Shown: positions 25,376 to 34,047 of the stretch, one piece after another
How the letters are laid out: every line of letters starts with the position of its first letter
Numbering within the stretch: position 1 is the first letter of the stretch
NCBI GenBank assembly: GCA_965279655.1
Contig: OZ257255.1
Location: 1,736,001-1,800,000, forward strand
From: SCTM01 sp965279655
GTDB taxonomy: Bacteria > Pseudomonadota > Alphaproteobacteria > Rhodospirillales > Rhodospirillaceae
Length of the DNA stretch: 64,000 bases
Reading direction: 5' to 3'
Position numbers and translations under genes: made by a program
Notes under the pieces: model-generated
The model's input: the letters and a program-made list of their open reading frames with translations, nothing else
Database searches by the model: none
Told to the model about the DNA's origin: nothing

Positions 25376-26704
25376 GTGGTCGCAACAGCGGTTTCACTGA
25401 ACGTATCCGCACGTCCTGTCCCGGATGCTGAGACATCCGCGGTCAAGAAGACGTTCCAGCGGCTTATACCCCTCGTGATGCTGATATACGTGCTCGGCTA
25501 TATCGATCGCGTCAACGTCGGTTTTGCTGCGTTGAGAATGAACAGCGACCTGGGCCTAAGCGCCACGATGTTTGGCGTGGCTAATACGGCCTTCTTCGTC
25601 ACCTATGTGATTTTCGAGGTCCCCAGCAACATGATGCTGGCGAAACTCGGAGCCCGGATTTGGATCCCCCGGATCATGATCACCTGGGGCTTGGTCTCGA
25701 TGGCCACCATGTTCGCCGTCGGCCCCTATAGCCTTTATACTTTTCGCGCGCTCCTGGGGCTCGCCGAGGCTGGATTGCTACCCGGCATACTCTATTTTCT
25801 AAGCCTGTGGTTCCCCACCACGGCGCGCGCCCGCGCGAACAGCTTCTTCATGGCAGCATTGCCCCTCGCCCTCGTCATCGGAGCGCCGCTCTCAGGGCTC
25901 ATTATGCAGATGGACGGAATCCTTGGACTCAAGGGATGGCAGTGGATGTTTCTGCTGGAGGGACTGCCGCCAGTCCTCCTCGGGATCGCGGCATTCTGGC
26001 TCCTTCCCGCCAGCATCAGCAGCGTGAGTTGGCTGACGGAGGAGGAAAAGCTCGCCTTAATACGCAAACTTGAGGAAGAGGACGCGGCCAAGGGCAAGAA
26101 GGATCAGAAGCACAGCATCTGGCATGAAGTTCGCAGCTTCCGCATCCTCGGGTTTGGGCTGACCCTGTTTTGCATCATGACCAGCATGAGCGTGCTCGGG
26201 ACGTGGATACCGCTTATCGTGAAAGAGATTCTTGGCGGATCCGAACGCATTCTTCTGATCAGCTTTCTCTCCGCCCTACCGCCGCTCGCAGCGGTCGTCG
26301 CAATCCTCATCAACGGCGCGCATTCTGACAAGACGAACGAACGCGCCTGGCATACGCGCGGCGTCATGGCGTTGGGCGCCCTCGGTTGGCTGATCTGCAT
26401 CTTCGCGCCGACGCCCACGCTGAAGATGGCAGGCCTCATTCTAACCGCAGCCGGAGTGTATTCCTCGACGGTCACTTTCTGGACCATGGTCTCGCTGCAC
26501 TTGTCGCAAAGAAGCAGAGCCGCCGGGATTGCGGCGGTTGCGGCAATTGGCACCATTTCGCCAACACTCACGCCAATTTTGGTCGGTGTTCTACGCGATC
26601 TCACGAGCAGCTTCACGGTAGTGATGTGGTACGGAATGTCGGCCCTCCTCGTCGGTATCGTGATCATCACCTTAAACTCGCGGCCGACGCAGACCTCGGC
26701 GTGA
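25376..26704 (+). CDS. MFS transporter, anion:cation symporter (phthalate permease-like)
   Basis: 442 residues with about 12 hydrophobic segments. The start is GTG at 25376, supported by GGGGAGG five bases upstream. YIDRVNVGFAALRMNSDLGLSATMFGVANTAFFVTY and VPSNMMLAKLGARIWI are typical of the ACS family that imports aromatic and other organic carboxylates. It is on the plus strand after LysR and before a crotonase and a nitroreductase gene. It likely imports a carboxylic acid released by the periplasmic hydrolases. Confidence 0.92.
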   Translation: MVATAVSLNVSARPVPDAETSAVKKTFQRLIPLVMLIYVLGYIDRVNVGFAALRMNSDLGLSATMFGVANTAFFVTYVIFEVPSNMMLAKLGARIWIPRIMITWGLVSMATMFAVGPYSLYTFRALLGLAEAGLLPGILYFLSLWFPTTARARANSFFMAALPLALVIGAPLSGLIMQMDGILGLKGWQWMFLLEGLPPVLLGIAAFWLLPASISSVSWLTEEEKLALIRKLEEEDAAKGKKDQKHSIWHEVRSFRILGFGLTLFCIMTSMSVLGTWIPLIVKEILGGSERILLISFLSALPPLAAVVAILINGAHSDKTNERAWHTRGVMALGALGWLICIFAPTPTLKMAGLILTAAGVYSSTVTFWTMVSLHLSQRSRAAGIAAVAAIGTISPTLTPILVGVLRDLTSSFTVVMWYGMSALLVGIVIITLNSRPTQTSA

Positions 26705-26778
26705 TAGCGCCTAGCCCCGACCGATCAGTGCCTACGGTCGTGCATGCAAGCCTGCGTGGCAGGCCCTAGGAGAACTCC

Positions 26779-27588
26779 ATGTCCACGTCCGATCCCAGTT
26801 CGACGAAGAAGGGCACTCCTTGGGATGATCCGGACCTAATCGATTACGACGTCGCATACGAGGTCTCGGACGCGGTCGCAGTCATCCGATATGAGCGGCC
26901 GCCGCTCAATCATTTCAGCGTCAATCTAATTCGGAGATTGGCCGAAGCCTTCGAGCAGGCCGACGCGGATCCAGAAATACGGGCAACGGTACTGGCCTCG
27001 AAGGGAAAGCATTTCTGCGCCGGCGCGGATTTCTCGAAAGCCACTGGCGATCCGACATATCTCTACGAACAAGGCGTCCGACTATTCGCGTTGAAGAAGC
27101 CCATCGTGGCGGCAGTGCAAGGTGCGGCCGTCGGCGGTGGATTGGGCCTTGCAGTAGCTGCGGATTTCCGTGTGGTGAGCCCGAGCACGCGGTTTGCTGG
27201 AAACTTCGTCAAGCTCGGGACCCATCCCGGCTTCGGCCTGACGTACACGCTTCCACGGTTGGTTGGCCAACAGGCCGCGGCCGATATGTTTTATACGGGG
27301 CGGCGGGTGTCAGGCACCGAAGCTATCAAGATGGGCCTGGCCGATCGGCTCGTGCCGGACGAAAAGATCTTCGACACCGCTCTGGCGTTGGCCAGTGAGA
27401 TTGCTGAGAACGCACCGCTCGCGGTCGAAGACACTCGCGCTACGCTGAGGGCGGAGGTCTACGATAATGTACGCAAACAAACGGGCATCGAAGCCCAGAA
27501 ACAAATTCGACTAAAAGCGACAGAAGATCACCAGGAAGGCGTCCTCGCGGTACGCGAGCGGCGCATCGGACGCTGGAAACGACGCTAG
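26779..27588 (+). CDS. Enoyl-CoA hydratase/isomerase family protein
   Basis: 269-residue crotonase-fold protein with AGGAG 6 bases before the ATG. The oxyanion-hole stretches are HFCAGADF and QGAAVGGGLGLAVAADFR. Where hydratases carry two catalytic Glu residues, this protein appears to have Asn (AGNFVKLG) and Asp (AADMFYTG), judged by motif alignment by eye. It may therefore be an isomerase, hydrolase or C-C lyase of the crotonase family and not a classical hydratase. It sits 74 bp after the transporter and 16 bp before the nitroreductase gene. Confidence 0.85.
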   Translation: MSTSDPSSTKKGTPWDDPDLIDYDVAYEVSDAVAVIRYERPPLNHFSVNLIRRLAEAFEQADADPEIRATVLASKGKHFCAGADFSKATGDPTYLYEQGVRLFALKKPIVAAVQGAAVGGGLGLAVAADFRVVSPSTRFAGNFVKLGTHPGFGLTYTLPRLVGQQAAADMFYTGRRVSGTEAIKMGLADRLVPDEKIFDTALALASEIAENAPLAVEDTRATLRAEVYDNVRKQTGIEAQKQIRLKATEDHQEGVLAVRERRIGRWKRR

Positions 27589-27604
27589 AGGGCGGGAGAA
27601 ACGC

Positions 27605-28276
27605 ATGGACGTGCGTGACGCGGTCTCGAAACGCTTTTCCGCACGCGCATTTAGACCAGACCCGGTTCCTCTTGCCATCGTTCGGGACATCTTAGAGCGT
27701 GCGTCCCGTAGCCCATCTGGCGCCAATTTGCAGCCCTGGTTCGTCTACGTTCTCACCGGCGAGCCGCTACGCGAACTTAAAGCACTCATGGCCGACAAGC
27801 TTGCGGCTGGATTGACTGGCGAAACAAAGGAATTCGCATTCCATCCGTCAAATCTTTGGGAGCCCTATCGCAGTCGCCGTCGTAACGCGGGCGCATTGCG
27901 CTACGCAGCACTCGGCTTCGGCGACAAGGATCCTGCCGGTCTGCAGACTCTAATGCGTCGGAACTACGAATTCTTCGGCGCACCTGTGGGCCTATTCCTC
28001 TGCCTCGACCGCCGTATGTGTCAGCCTCAGTGGGGGCATCTAGGCATGTACATGCAGACTGTCATGCTGCTTGCCGTCGAGAACGGCCTAGACACCTGTC
28101 CGCAGGAAAGTTGGGCGAACTGGCCAGAAACTATCTCCAAGTTTCTCGATCTTCCCGATGAACTGATGCTCTTCGCCGGCATGGCGTTGGGATATCGAGA
28201 CACTAGTCATCCAGTAAATCAGGTCCGAACGGAACGCGAGCCGATCGACGGCTATGCGCGATTCCTGGGATTTTAA
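27605..28276 (+). CDS. Nitroreductase family FMN oxidoreductase
   Basis: 223 residues. The N-terminal KRFSARAFRPDPVPLAIV and SRSPSGANLQPWFVYV are the FMN-binding start of the nitroreductase fold; SWANWPETISKFLDLPDELMLFAGMALGY closes the domain. Such enzymes use NAD(P)H to reduce nitro groups, quinones or enones. It follows the crotonase gene by 16 bp and is the last gene of the plus-strand catabolic run. The physiological substrate is not evident. Confidence 0.9.
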   Translation: MDVRDAVSKRFSARAFRPDPVPLAIVRDILERASRSPSGANLQPWFVYVLTGEPLRELKALMADKLAAGLTGETKEFAFHPSNLWEPYRSRRRNAGALRYAALGFGDKDPAGLQTLMRRNYEFFGAPVGLFLCLDRRMCQPQWGHLGMYMQTVMLLAVENGLDTCPQESWANWPETISKFLDLPDELMLFAGMALGYRDTSHPVNQVRTEREPIDGYARFLGF

Positions 28277-28504
28277 GCCCAGCCGAGTTCTGGCACTGCG
28301 CCTAACGCAACTGCCGCGCAGGCAGATCCTCCTTAACGTCAGAGGCGCGCTTGTGTCGCGCCACTCGACTTCCCGATTCCGAGTGTCACGCTTGCATTTC
28401 AAACATGTCGAAACCGGAGCATATCTTCCGGCATAAGCCCGACCCGAGGTTTTCCCAACCGGTGCTCAACGCGTGCGAGATAACAGGGAATTTGTTGAGC
28501 GGTT
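28277..28504. other. Intergenic region between convergent genes
   Basis: About 230 bp between the nitroreductase and YkgJ-type genes. No coding frame with family features, repeat or convincing terminator was seen. Confidence 0.5.
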
Positions 28505-28801
28505 CTACGCGACTGACAGACCGAACCGATCACGAGCTATCTGACACGCTTCATCCCCTGGCGAGCAGGCGCGGCAGACATCCGGCCTGCAGGAGTAGAT
28601 CGTGCAGGACACCGATACACCGATTAGGCCTACTAAGGTGCTGCACCGGTCACCGTCGCATCGCATGCCGGTGAGCGCGGCGTTAATCAGCGGGGACGGA
28701 ATACGAGCAATCGCCGCATCCGACTCCAGGGTGAAGCGCGGCCATTCGTGGGAATAGGCGCAACACGCACCGCACGTTTGGCAGTCGAAGTCGGACGACA
28801 C
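28505..28801 (-). CDS. YkgJ-type cysteine cluster protein
   Basis: 98 residues with the CxxCGACC signature near the N-terminus (CQTCGACCAY) and further cysteines in CDGDRC, CTIYSCRPDVCRAC and EAC, as expected for a zinc/iron chelatase-type cluster protein. The start is a GTG at 28801, with no clear ribosome site. It follows the zinc-ribbon-like gene by 13 bp and probably belongs to the CarD operon. The function is unknown in this family. Confidence 0.75.
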   Translation of the reverse strand: MSSDFDCQTCGACCAYSHEWPRFTLESDAAIARIPSPLINAALTGMRCDGDRCSTLVGLIGVSVSCTIYSCRPDVCRACSPGDEACQIARDRFGLSVA

Positions 28802-28814
28802 GGCGTCTGATGGA

Positions 28815-29057
28815 CTAGCGTCGATGCGACCACCCGGCCTTAGACAAATCCGCCGAACAAATCATGACGGCTCCGCAGGACTCGCATTTGAAATCAATGC
28901 TGGCCGGATCCGTGCGGATGCGGCTCGTTTCTTTCAGTGCGGCATGGGGCCGCTCGCCTCGACCTTTGCATAGCTGAAGCTGACAGGCCTTACACCGTGC
29001 GTCGGGCGCGGCGTAGTCCTGGGTCAAGTCAGAAGCCAAGCGCAACACCCTCCCCAC
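28815..29057 (-). CDS. Small zinc-ribbon-like protein
   Basis: 80 residues from a GTG that directly abuts the CarD stop. Two cysteine knuckles are visible, C22-x2-C25 with C30, and C58-x2-C61 with C67, suggesting one zinc ribbon. A GGGGAGG lies just inside the frame, so the true start may be a TTG a few codons downstream. No family is recognised. It is sandwiched between CarD and the YkgJ-type gene, so co-transcription is likely. Confidence 0.6.
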   Translation of the reverse strand: MGRVLRLASDLTQDYAAPDARCKACQLQLCKGRGERPHAALKETSRIRTDPASIDFKCESCGAVMICSADLSKAGWSHRR

Positions 29058-29570
29058 CTAAGCAGCGTTGAGCAGCTGTTCGACTTTACCGGTCGCTGCC
29101 TGGAGCTGAGTGCGTTCGACCGCTGCGACTTCGTGGGAGAGGCGGCCTAATGCCTGTTCGTAAAGTAGGCGTGCGCTGTATGACGCCTCGGGCTGGCCAG
29201 GAGCGCGATATAGATCGCGCACGACTTCGGCGAGGGACACCGGATTGCCGGTCTTAATTTTCGCATTGTATTCCAGGGCACGCCGATTCCAGATTCCGCG
29301 CAGTTGGCCCCTGGGCTGCTGCAGCGTCGCAAACGCGGCTTGCATTGCGGTCTGGGTCGACAGCTTGCGCAAGCCCGACGCCGCAGCCTTGTGCAGCGGA
29401 ACGCGCAGAACCATGCGGTCATGCTCGAAGCTAATGACGAAGAGTTTGACCTCCTGATCGGCGATGCGCTGGGTTTCAATCTTCGTGACCGTCCCGACGC
29501 CGTGGCTGGGATAGACCACCACCTCGCCGGGGGTGAAGTCCTTCTTGGAGGCGCTGGTCGATTTGGTCAT
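29058..29570 (-). CDS. CarD-family transcriptional regulator
   Basis: 170 residues from the ATG at 29570. The N-terminal Tudor-like RNA polymerase-interaction domain reads FTPGEVVVYPSHGVGTVTKIE, with RVPLHKAAASGLRKLS; the helical C-terminal part ends LLNAA. CarD proteins bind the polymerase beta subunit and stabilise open complexes at many promoters. Two cysteine-rich small proteins follow it directly. A strong hairpin lies in its leader (29621-29646). Confidence 0.93.
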   Translation of the reverse strand: MTKSTSASKKDFTPGEVVVYPSHGVGTVTKIETQRIADQEVKLFVISFEHDRMVLRVPLHKAAASGLRKLSTQTAMQAAFATLQQPRGQLRGIWNRRALEYNAKIKTGNPVSLAEVVRDLYRAPGQPEASYSARLLYEQALGRLSHEVAAVERTQLQAATGKVEQLLNAA

Positions 29571-29620
29571 TGTCGTACCCATTGCATGACCCGAGACGCG
29601 CGGTCGGGGTTGAACGAAAT

Positions 29621-29646
29621 TGCAACGCCGAGATCACGGCGTTGCA
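29621..29646. repeat. Perfect 10-bp inverted repeat in the CarD leader
   Basis: TGCAACGCCG and CGGCGTTGCA flank a 6-base loop. The dyad lies about 50 bases before the CarD start and after the probable promoter. It could be a stable hairpin in the mRNA leader or an operator. Confidence 0.6.
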
Positions 29647-29789
29647 GTTGGAGGCGCGGACGATGCAGCGAGCGGACGCGGACGAGTGAAATCAAAATGT
29701 GTCCGAGACGAAACCCACCCGAAAGGCGGCTTCGATGTGCTCAATGATTGAGGAGACCCCGCGAAGGTGAGCGGGTCGGGCCGTAAAAG

Positions 29790-29795
29790 AGTATA
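29790..29795 (-). promoter_or_regulatory. Candidate -10 element for the CarD operon
   Basis: On the minus strand the sequence reads TGC-TATACT, an extended -10 with five of six consensus bases. No good -35 is visible upstream. It lies about 220 bases before the CarD start, leaving a long leader that contains the inverted repeat. Confidence 0.4.
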
Positions 29796-30091
29796 GCACG
29801 GTTGGACGGCATTAGACAGGCCGAGGATGCAAGGAGGCACACGGCCCTCGCCAAGATGCTCGCTAAGCGCTACTGATCCCGCAGATCGGTCCCGCTTGAG
29901 TTGGGGGCGCAGGAGTAGCCACCTCTGGCTGATCAGGGATCAAATTGTTCAATGTTGGACACAGCTTTTGCTGCGGGTTAGAGGTTTGACCTGCCTGGAC
30001 TCACCCGCCCTCTTGGGTGAATAGCTTCGCCGCCAGTCCGATCGCCGCCCTGTTTTCCGAACGTCCGATCGCGACCAACCTAGGTCAATCG
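29796..30091. other. Intergenic region between CarD and membrane protein genes
   Basis: Divergent spacer of about 300 bp beyond the CarD promoter candidate. No coding frame with recognisable features and no clear promoter for the plus-strand gene was seen. Confidence 0.4.
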
Positions 30092-30817
30092 ATGAACCAG
30101 AACGACCAACCCAAGCCTCCGGCCGGGATCCTTACCGGTGCGGCTGCAGCTGTGCAGCGCGGCATCGTGGCATTGAACGCCTATGCAGGCCTAATGAACG
30201 TGATCCTCGGAATGATTGGCGCCGGGTTCTTGGTGAACGAATGGCAGAACCGGCAAGCCGACTCCCAGATCAAAGCGATCGAGGCGCTCTCTGGTTCCGC
30301 GTCTCAATCGCGAGCGGCCATCGTCTATCTGGCCGGTATTGGCGCTAATCTCGATCACCAGAATCTCGATGGGGTCAACGCCAGCGGCCTGAGGATCGAA
30401 GGCGCTCAGATGGCAGACGTGCGAATGGATAACGCAGAGCTCATCAATACGACACTGGCCGGCGACCTCTCCGCCCTCAGCCTGCGATGCGCCGATATTT
30501 CAAACCTTTCGTTGACCAATATTCGCAGCGAACGCTCTATCGATGCGCGGGCCGCTCGCCGAGATACGGCGGAAGTCGGGACTAAGAACTGGAATTCGCC
30601 GGTGCTCTACACATCCAAAGACGCGCTGGAGAAGCTCGCGAAGAGCATTGGGCGCGATCTGAATGGTGAACTAGCTGCAGCGGGCTTTTTGGGTGGCCGG
30701 CCCGGCGCCCAAGCGGAGCAAAGTCTACCGACCTGTCTTTACGACCGCCTGAAGAAGCAGGGGGTGACCCACGAAGATTTATGTCGGGGCGCCAAGTGGG
30801 ACGGCAACGGATGTTGA
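30092..30817 (+). CDS. Membrane-anchored protein with pentapeptide-like repeats
   Basis: About 241 residues from the ATG at 30092 (AGGT 7 bases upstream); a GTG frame from 30017 is possible. One hydrophobic segment (LMNVILGMIGAGFLV) is followed by a short run of pentapeptide-like units NLDHQNLDGVNASGLRIEG... AELINTTL, then a Cys-containing C-terminal domain (LPTCLYDRL, HEDLCRGAKWDGNGC). The topology would place the repeats on one side of the inner membrane. No family is recognised and the role is unknown. Neighbours give no hint. Confidence 0.6.
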   Translation: MNQNDQPKPPAGILTGAAAAVQRGIVALNAYAGLMNVILGMIGAGFLVNEWQNRQADSQIKAIEALSGSASQSRAAIVYLAGIGANLDHQNLDGVNASGLRIEGAQMADVRMDNAELINTTLAGDLSALSLRCADISNLSLTNIRSERSIDARAARRDTAEVGTKNWNSPVLYTSKDALEKLAKSIGRDLNGELAAAGFLGGRPGAQAEQSLPTCLYDRLKKQGVTHEDLCRGAKWDGNGC

Positions 30818-31218
30818 GTTTCACCATGGGCCAGGAAGGCTAGTCGCCGCCCGGCGAAAAGAGTTTCTTTGTGACCAAGCCTGCATCGATAAAGTCTGGC
30901 AGACAATTTAAAGCGGAGCGGAATGCGATCGGGGAGTGGTCGATCATGGCGCTCATGGGTAGGGTTGTGGTTACTGGCGCACCACCCGTCAAACGCCCTC
31001 GATATTGGGCGGCTTTCAAAAGCCTTTTGCGGACACACCATCCGCCTGACTACGACCCATCGCCATCATCTTACGACCATGCCTCGATTCAAGTCCGCGC
31101 ACCCACTCGCCGTAAAGTCTGCTTCGCGGACTGAAGAGTGAGTGCGAAAACGTCACGCGTGCAGATGCGCGGTTTATATGGGTCGCCCGATAAGGGCGAA
31201 TGACTGCGGAAGGATTAT
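30818..31218. other. Gene-free stretch before tRNA-Ser
   Basis: About 400 bp without a convincing gene. Frames in it have no family features. No integrase, transposase or duplicated tRNA end was seen here. Confidence 0.5.
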
Positions 31219-31310
31219 TGGCGGACAGGCAGGGATTCGAACCCTGGATACCTTTTAAGGGGTATGCCGCTTTAGCAAAGCGGTGCCTTCAGCCACTCGG
31301 CCACCTGTCC
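31219..31310 (-). tRNA. tRNA-Ser (anticodon GCT)
   Basis: On the minus strand the 92-nt sequence opens GGACAGG and closes CCTGTCC-G-CCA, a perfect 7-bp acceptor stem with encoded CCA. The anticodon arm is CCGCT-TTGCTAA-AGCGG with anticodon GCT, the variable arm is long as in class II tRNAs (ATACCCCTT...AAAAGGTAT), and the T arm is CAGGG-TTCGAAT-CCCTG. It decodes AGC/AGU. Its 3' end points to the accessory region. Confidence 0.97.
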
Positions 31311-31320
31311 GGCGGGGCGC

Positions 31321-31349
31321 AACATGGCGGCTCAGCCGCCCCCTGTCAA
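31321..31349 (-). promoter_or_regulatory. Promoter of tRNA-Ser
   Basis: On the minus strand TTGACA (31349-31344) is followed after exactly 17 bases by CATGTT (31326-31321), about 10 bases before the tRNA 5' end. The spacer holds the dyad GGCGGCT-c-AGCCGCC. Confidence 0.65.
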
Positions 31350-31395
31350 CCGCGCGCCCGGACGGGAATTCCGCGCGGAGATCAACAGCTTGCAG

Positions 31396-32025
31396 TCAGG
31401 TCTGGGCGGCCGGGACCGCCATTCCCTTTTTCACCGCCGGGCGCGCGGTGACGGTATCGACCCACCGCTTCACGTGCGGCCACGGGTCCAGGCCCTCAAA
31501 CATGCGATTTGCGGTGGTAACCCAGCCGATCGTGGCGATGTCGGCGATGGAATAGGCCGGGCCCGCCAGGTACTCCGCTTTGCCGAGTTGGGAGTTCATC
31601 ACGCCGAGGATGCGCTTGCTCTCGTCGGTGTAGCGATCGATCGCATAGGGGATTTTCTCTTTTGCAAACCGGCGGAAGTGTCCCATCTGGCCGAACATCG
31701 GGCCGACGCTCGCCATCTGGAAGAACACCCATTGCATCGTGGTGATGAAGGCCCGCTCTTCCGACGGCAGCAGCGGGCTCTTCGCCTTGCGCGCGAGGTA
31801 CATAAGGATCGCCGCGGACTCGAACACCGAGATCGGCTTCCCGTCCGGGCCGTCCGGATCAACGATCGCGGGAATCTTGTTGTTCGGGCTGATCTCCAGG
31901 AACGACGGCTTGAACTGATCGCCGCTGAGGCCGATCACATGCACGTTGTACGGCATCGCCAGCTCTTCGAGCATGATGGAGACCTTCCATCCGTTCGGGG
32001 TATTGGCGGTATAGAACTCGATCAT
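31396..32025 (-). CDS. Glutathione S-transferase family protein
   Basis: 209 residues; thioredoxin-like half with YTANTPNGWKVSIMLEE, EISPNNKIPAIVDPDG and FESAAILMYLARK, followed by the helical domain. It matches the YghU/YfcG-like group and is a distant paralogue of the GST at 4150-4899. It overlaps the upstream gene by 4 bp (ATGA), so it is translationally coupled with that membrane-anchored protein. A role in disulfide or peroxide chemistry with glutathione is usual for the group. Confidence 0.88.
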   Translation of the reverse strand: MIEFYTANTPNGWKVSIMLEELAMPYNVHVIGLSGDQFKPSFLEISPNNKIPAIVDPDGPDGKPISVFESAAILMYLARKAKSPLLPSEERAFITTMQWVFFQMASVGPMFGQMGHFRRFAKEKIPYAIDRYTDESKRILGVMNSQLGKAEYLAGPAYSIADIATIGWVTTANRMFEGLDPWPHVKRWVDTVTARPAVKKGMAVPAAQT

Positions 32026-32582
32026 CGCGACGATCCTTTGCAGACGTCGGGGAATGGCGCGGCAAGCGACAGCACGTGGGTGCCGTCCTTCACCACGGCC
32101 GTGAACGCGGCAACGTCCGGAGCATAGCCTTCGGCGCGCGCGATTCCGCTGAGGTCGCCCCAGAAAGTGTAGAACAACGCGTCAGCGACCACGCGATTGT
32201 CCGCGATGAACGCGACGAGTTGATAGCGCGGGTCCTTCGCCATCCGCGCGGCCAAATCATCGCCTTTGGATGACGACCATTCAGCCCCGCCCATCGCCAC
32301 GCGCGGATCGCCTTGCGATGGCACGATCACCATTCGGTCCCAAGCAAAGGGAACAAGCTTCGCGACACATATATAAGGATGCGGCGCTCTCACCACCGGC
32401 TTGGCTTCGCGCGTGTCCCGCGGCGGCGGCGCGTCCGGGTCGGGCGCGGAGCGATAGGAGATGTCGCCGGCGAAGTCGTGCAGCCACTGCGGTGGCACGA
32501 ACGCGCGATAGGAGAACCAACCAAACCCTATGATGGCCGCGAGGCCGAGGACGAGGACGGTACCGGATTTGAGCCCCTTCAT
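32022..32582 (-). CDS. Hypothetical membrane-anchored protein
   Basis: 186 residues. An N-terminal hydrophobic segment (VLVLGLAAIIGFGWF) would act as signal anchor, followed by a Pro/Asp-rich linker and a soluble domain with YICVAKLVPFAWDRMVIV and ALFYTFWGDLSG. Two Cys (CVAK, DVCKGS) could pair in the periplasm. No family is recognised. It lies 7 bp after gatB and overlaps the GST gene, so it is probably a tail gene of the gat operon. Confidence 0.7.
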   Translation of the reverse strand: MKGLKSGTVLVLGLAAIIGFGWFSYRAFVPPQWLHDFAGDISYRSAPDPDAPPPRDTREAKPVVRAPHPYICVAKLVPFAWDRMVIVPSQGDPRVAMGGAEWSSSKGDDLAARMAKDPRYQLVAFIADNRVVADALFYTFWGDLSGIARAEGYAPDVAAFTAVVKDGTHVLSLAAPFPDVCKGSSR

Positions 32583-32589
32583 GTCCGGC

Positions 32590-34047
32590 TTACGGCGCCA
32601 GCTTCTTTTTGAGAAGCTCCGAAAGCATGGCGGGATTGGCCTTGCCTTGTGTTGCCTTCATCACTTGCCCCGTGAACCAGCCGATCAGTTTGTCTTTACC
32701 CGCAAGGATTTCGGCGACCTTGTCCGGGTTCTCGGCGATGATCTTGTCGACCGCGGCTTCGATGGCGCCGGTATCGGTCACTTGTTTCATCCCGCGCTCT
32801 TCGACAATTGCGCCAGGCGCCTGTCCGGTCTCCACCATGATCTCGAACACCTCTTTCGCCATGCGGCTGGAGAGTGTGTTGTCGGCGAGCAGGTCGAGCA
32901 GCGCGCCCAGGTCGTTCGCGGACACCGGGCTATCGGCAATCGTCTTGCCTTGCTTGTTCAGTACCCCGAACAGATTGCTGATCACCCAGTTCGCCGCGAT
33001 CTTGGCGTCGCGGCCTTTGGCGATCGTCTCGAAGAACAGCGCGTTCTCCCGCTCGCTCACGAGCACGTCGGCGTCGTAGGCCGTGAGCCCGTAGTCCTTC
33101 ACGAAGCGGGTCTTCTTGTCGTCCGGCAGTTCCGGCAACTCCGCGCGGATCTTCTCCAGGAACGCGTCGTCGAATTCCAGCGGCAACAGGTCCGGGTCCG
33201 GGAAATAGCGATAATCGTGCGCCATCTCCTTCGACCGCATCGAGCGCGTCTCGTCGCGGTTGGCGTCGTACAGCCGCGTTTCCTGATCGACCTTACCGCC
33301 GCTCTCCCAGACTTCGATATGGCGCCGCGCCTCGTGCTCGATCGCCATCATCACGAAACGCACAGAGTTCACGTTCTTGATCTCGCAGCGCGTGCGCAGA
33401 TCGTTCGAACCCACCGGCCGCACCGACACGTTGGCGTCGCAGCGCATGGAACCTTCTTCCATGTTGCCGTCGCAGGTGCCGAGATAGCGCAGGATCGAAC
33501 GCAGCTTCTTGAGATACAGCCCCGCCTCTTCTGGGCTGCGCAGGTCGGGTTTGGAGACGATCTCCATCAACGCAACGCCGGAGCGGTTCAGGTCGATGTA
33601 GGTCTTCTGCGGATGCATATCATGGATCGACTTGCCCGCGTCCTGCTCGAGATGCAGGCGTTCTACGCCGATGGCGCGCGTACTGCCGTCGGGCATATCG
33701 AGCACGATGGTCCCCTCGCCCACGACCGGCTGGTCGTATTGGCTAATCTGATAGCCCTGCGGCATATCGGCGTAGAAGTAGTTCTTGCGCGCGAACACGC
33801 TGCGCTTGTTGATCTTCGCCTTCAGGCCAAGGCCGGTCTTCACGGCTTGCGCGACGCAATGCTCATTGATCACCGGCAACATGCCCGGCATGCCGGCATC
33901 AACGAATGACACCTGGCTGTTCGGCTCCGCGCCAAAGTCCGCGGATGCGCCGGAAAACAGCTTCGCCTTGGAAACGACCTGAGCGTGGACCTCGAGCCCG
34001 ATCACCACTTCCCAATCGCCGGTCTCGCCTTTGAGTGTGTAGGCCAT
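32590..34047 (-). CDS. gatB: Aspartyl/glutamyl-tRNA amidotransferase subunit B
   Basis: 485 residues from the ATG at 34047, fixed by an ATGA overlap with gatA; upstream frame extension is shadow. Signature stretches are WEVVIGLEVHAQV, DAGMPGMLPV, KNYFYADMPQGYQISQYDQP and a C-terminal YqeY-like tail. GatB binds the misacylated tRNA and phosphorylates or activates the Glu/Asp side chain before amidation using ammonia channelled from GatA. The order is gatC-gatA-gatB with overlapping ends. Confidence 0.97.
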   Translation of the reverse strand: MAYTLKGETGDWEVVIGLEVHAQVVSKAKLFSGASADFGAEPNSQVSFVDAGMPGMLPVINEHCVAQAVKTGLGLKAKINKRSVFARKNYFYADMPQGYQISQYDQPVVGEGTIVLDMPDGSTRAIGVERLHLEQDAGKSIHDMHPQKTYIDLNRSGVALMEIVSKPDLRSPEEAGLYLKKLRSILRYLGTCDGNMEEGSMRCDANVSVRPVGSNDLRTRCEIKNVNSVRFVMMAIEHEARRHIEVWESGGKVDQETRLYDANRDETRSMRSKEMAHDYRYFPDPDLLPLEFDDAFLEKIRAELPELPDDKKTRFVKDYGLTAYDADVLVSERENALFFETIAKGRDAKIAANWVISNLFGVLNKQGKTIADSPVSANDLGALLDLLADNTLSSRMAKEVFEIMVETGQAPGAIVEERGMKQVTDTGAIEAAVDKIIAENPDKVAEILAGKDKLIGWFTGQVMKATQGKANPAMLSELLKKKLAP

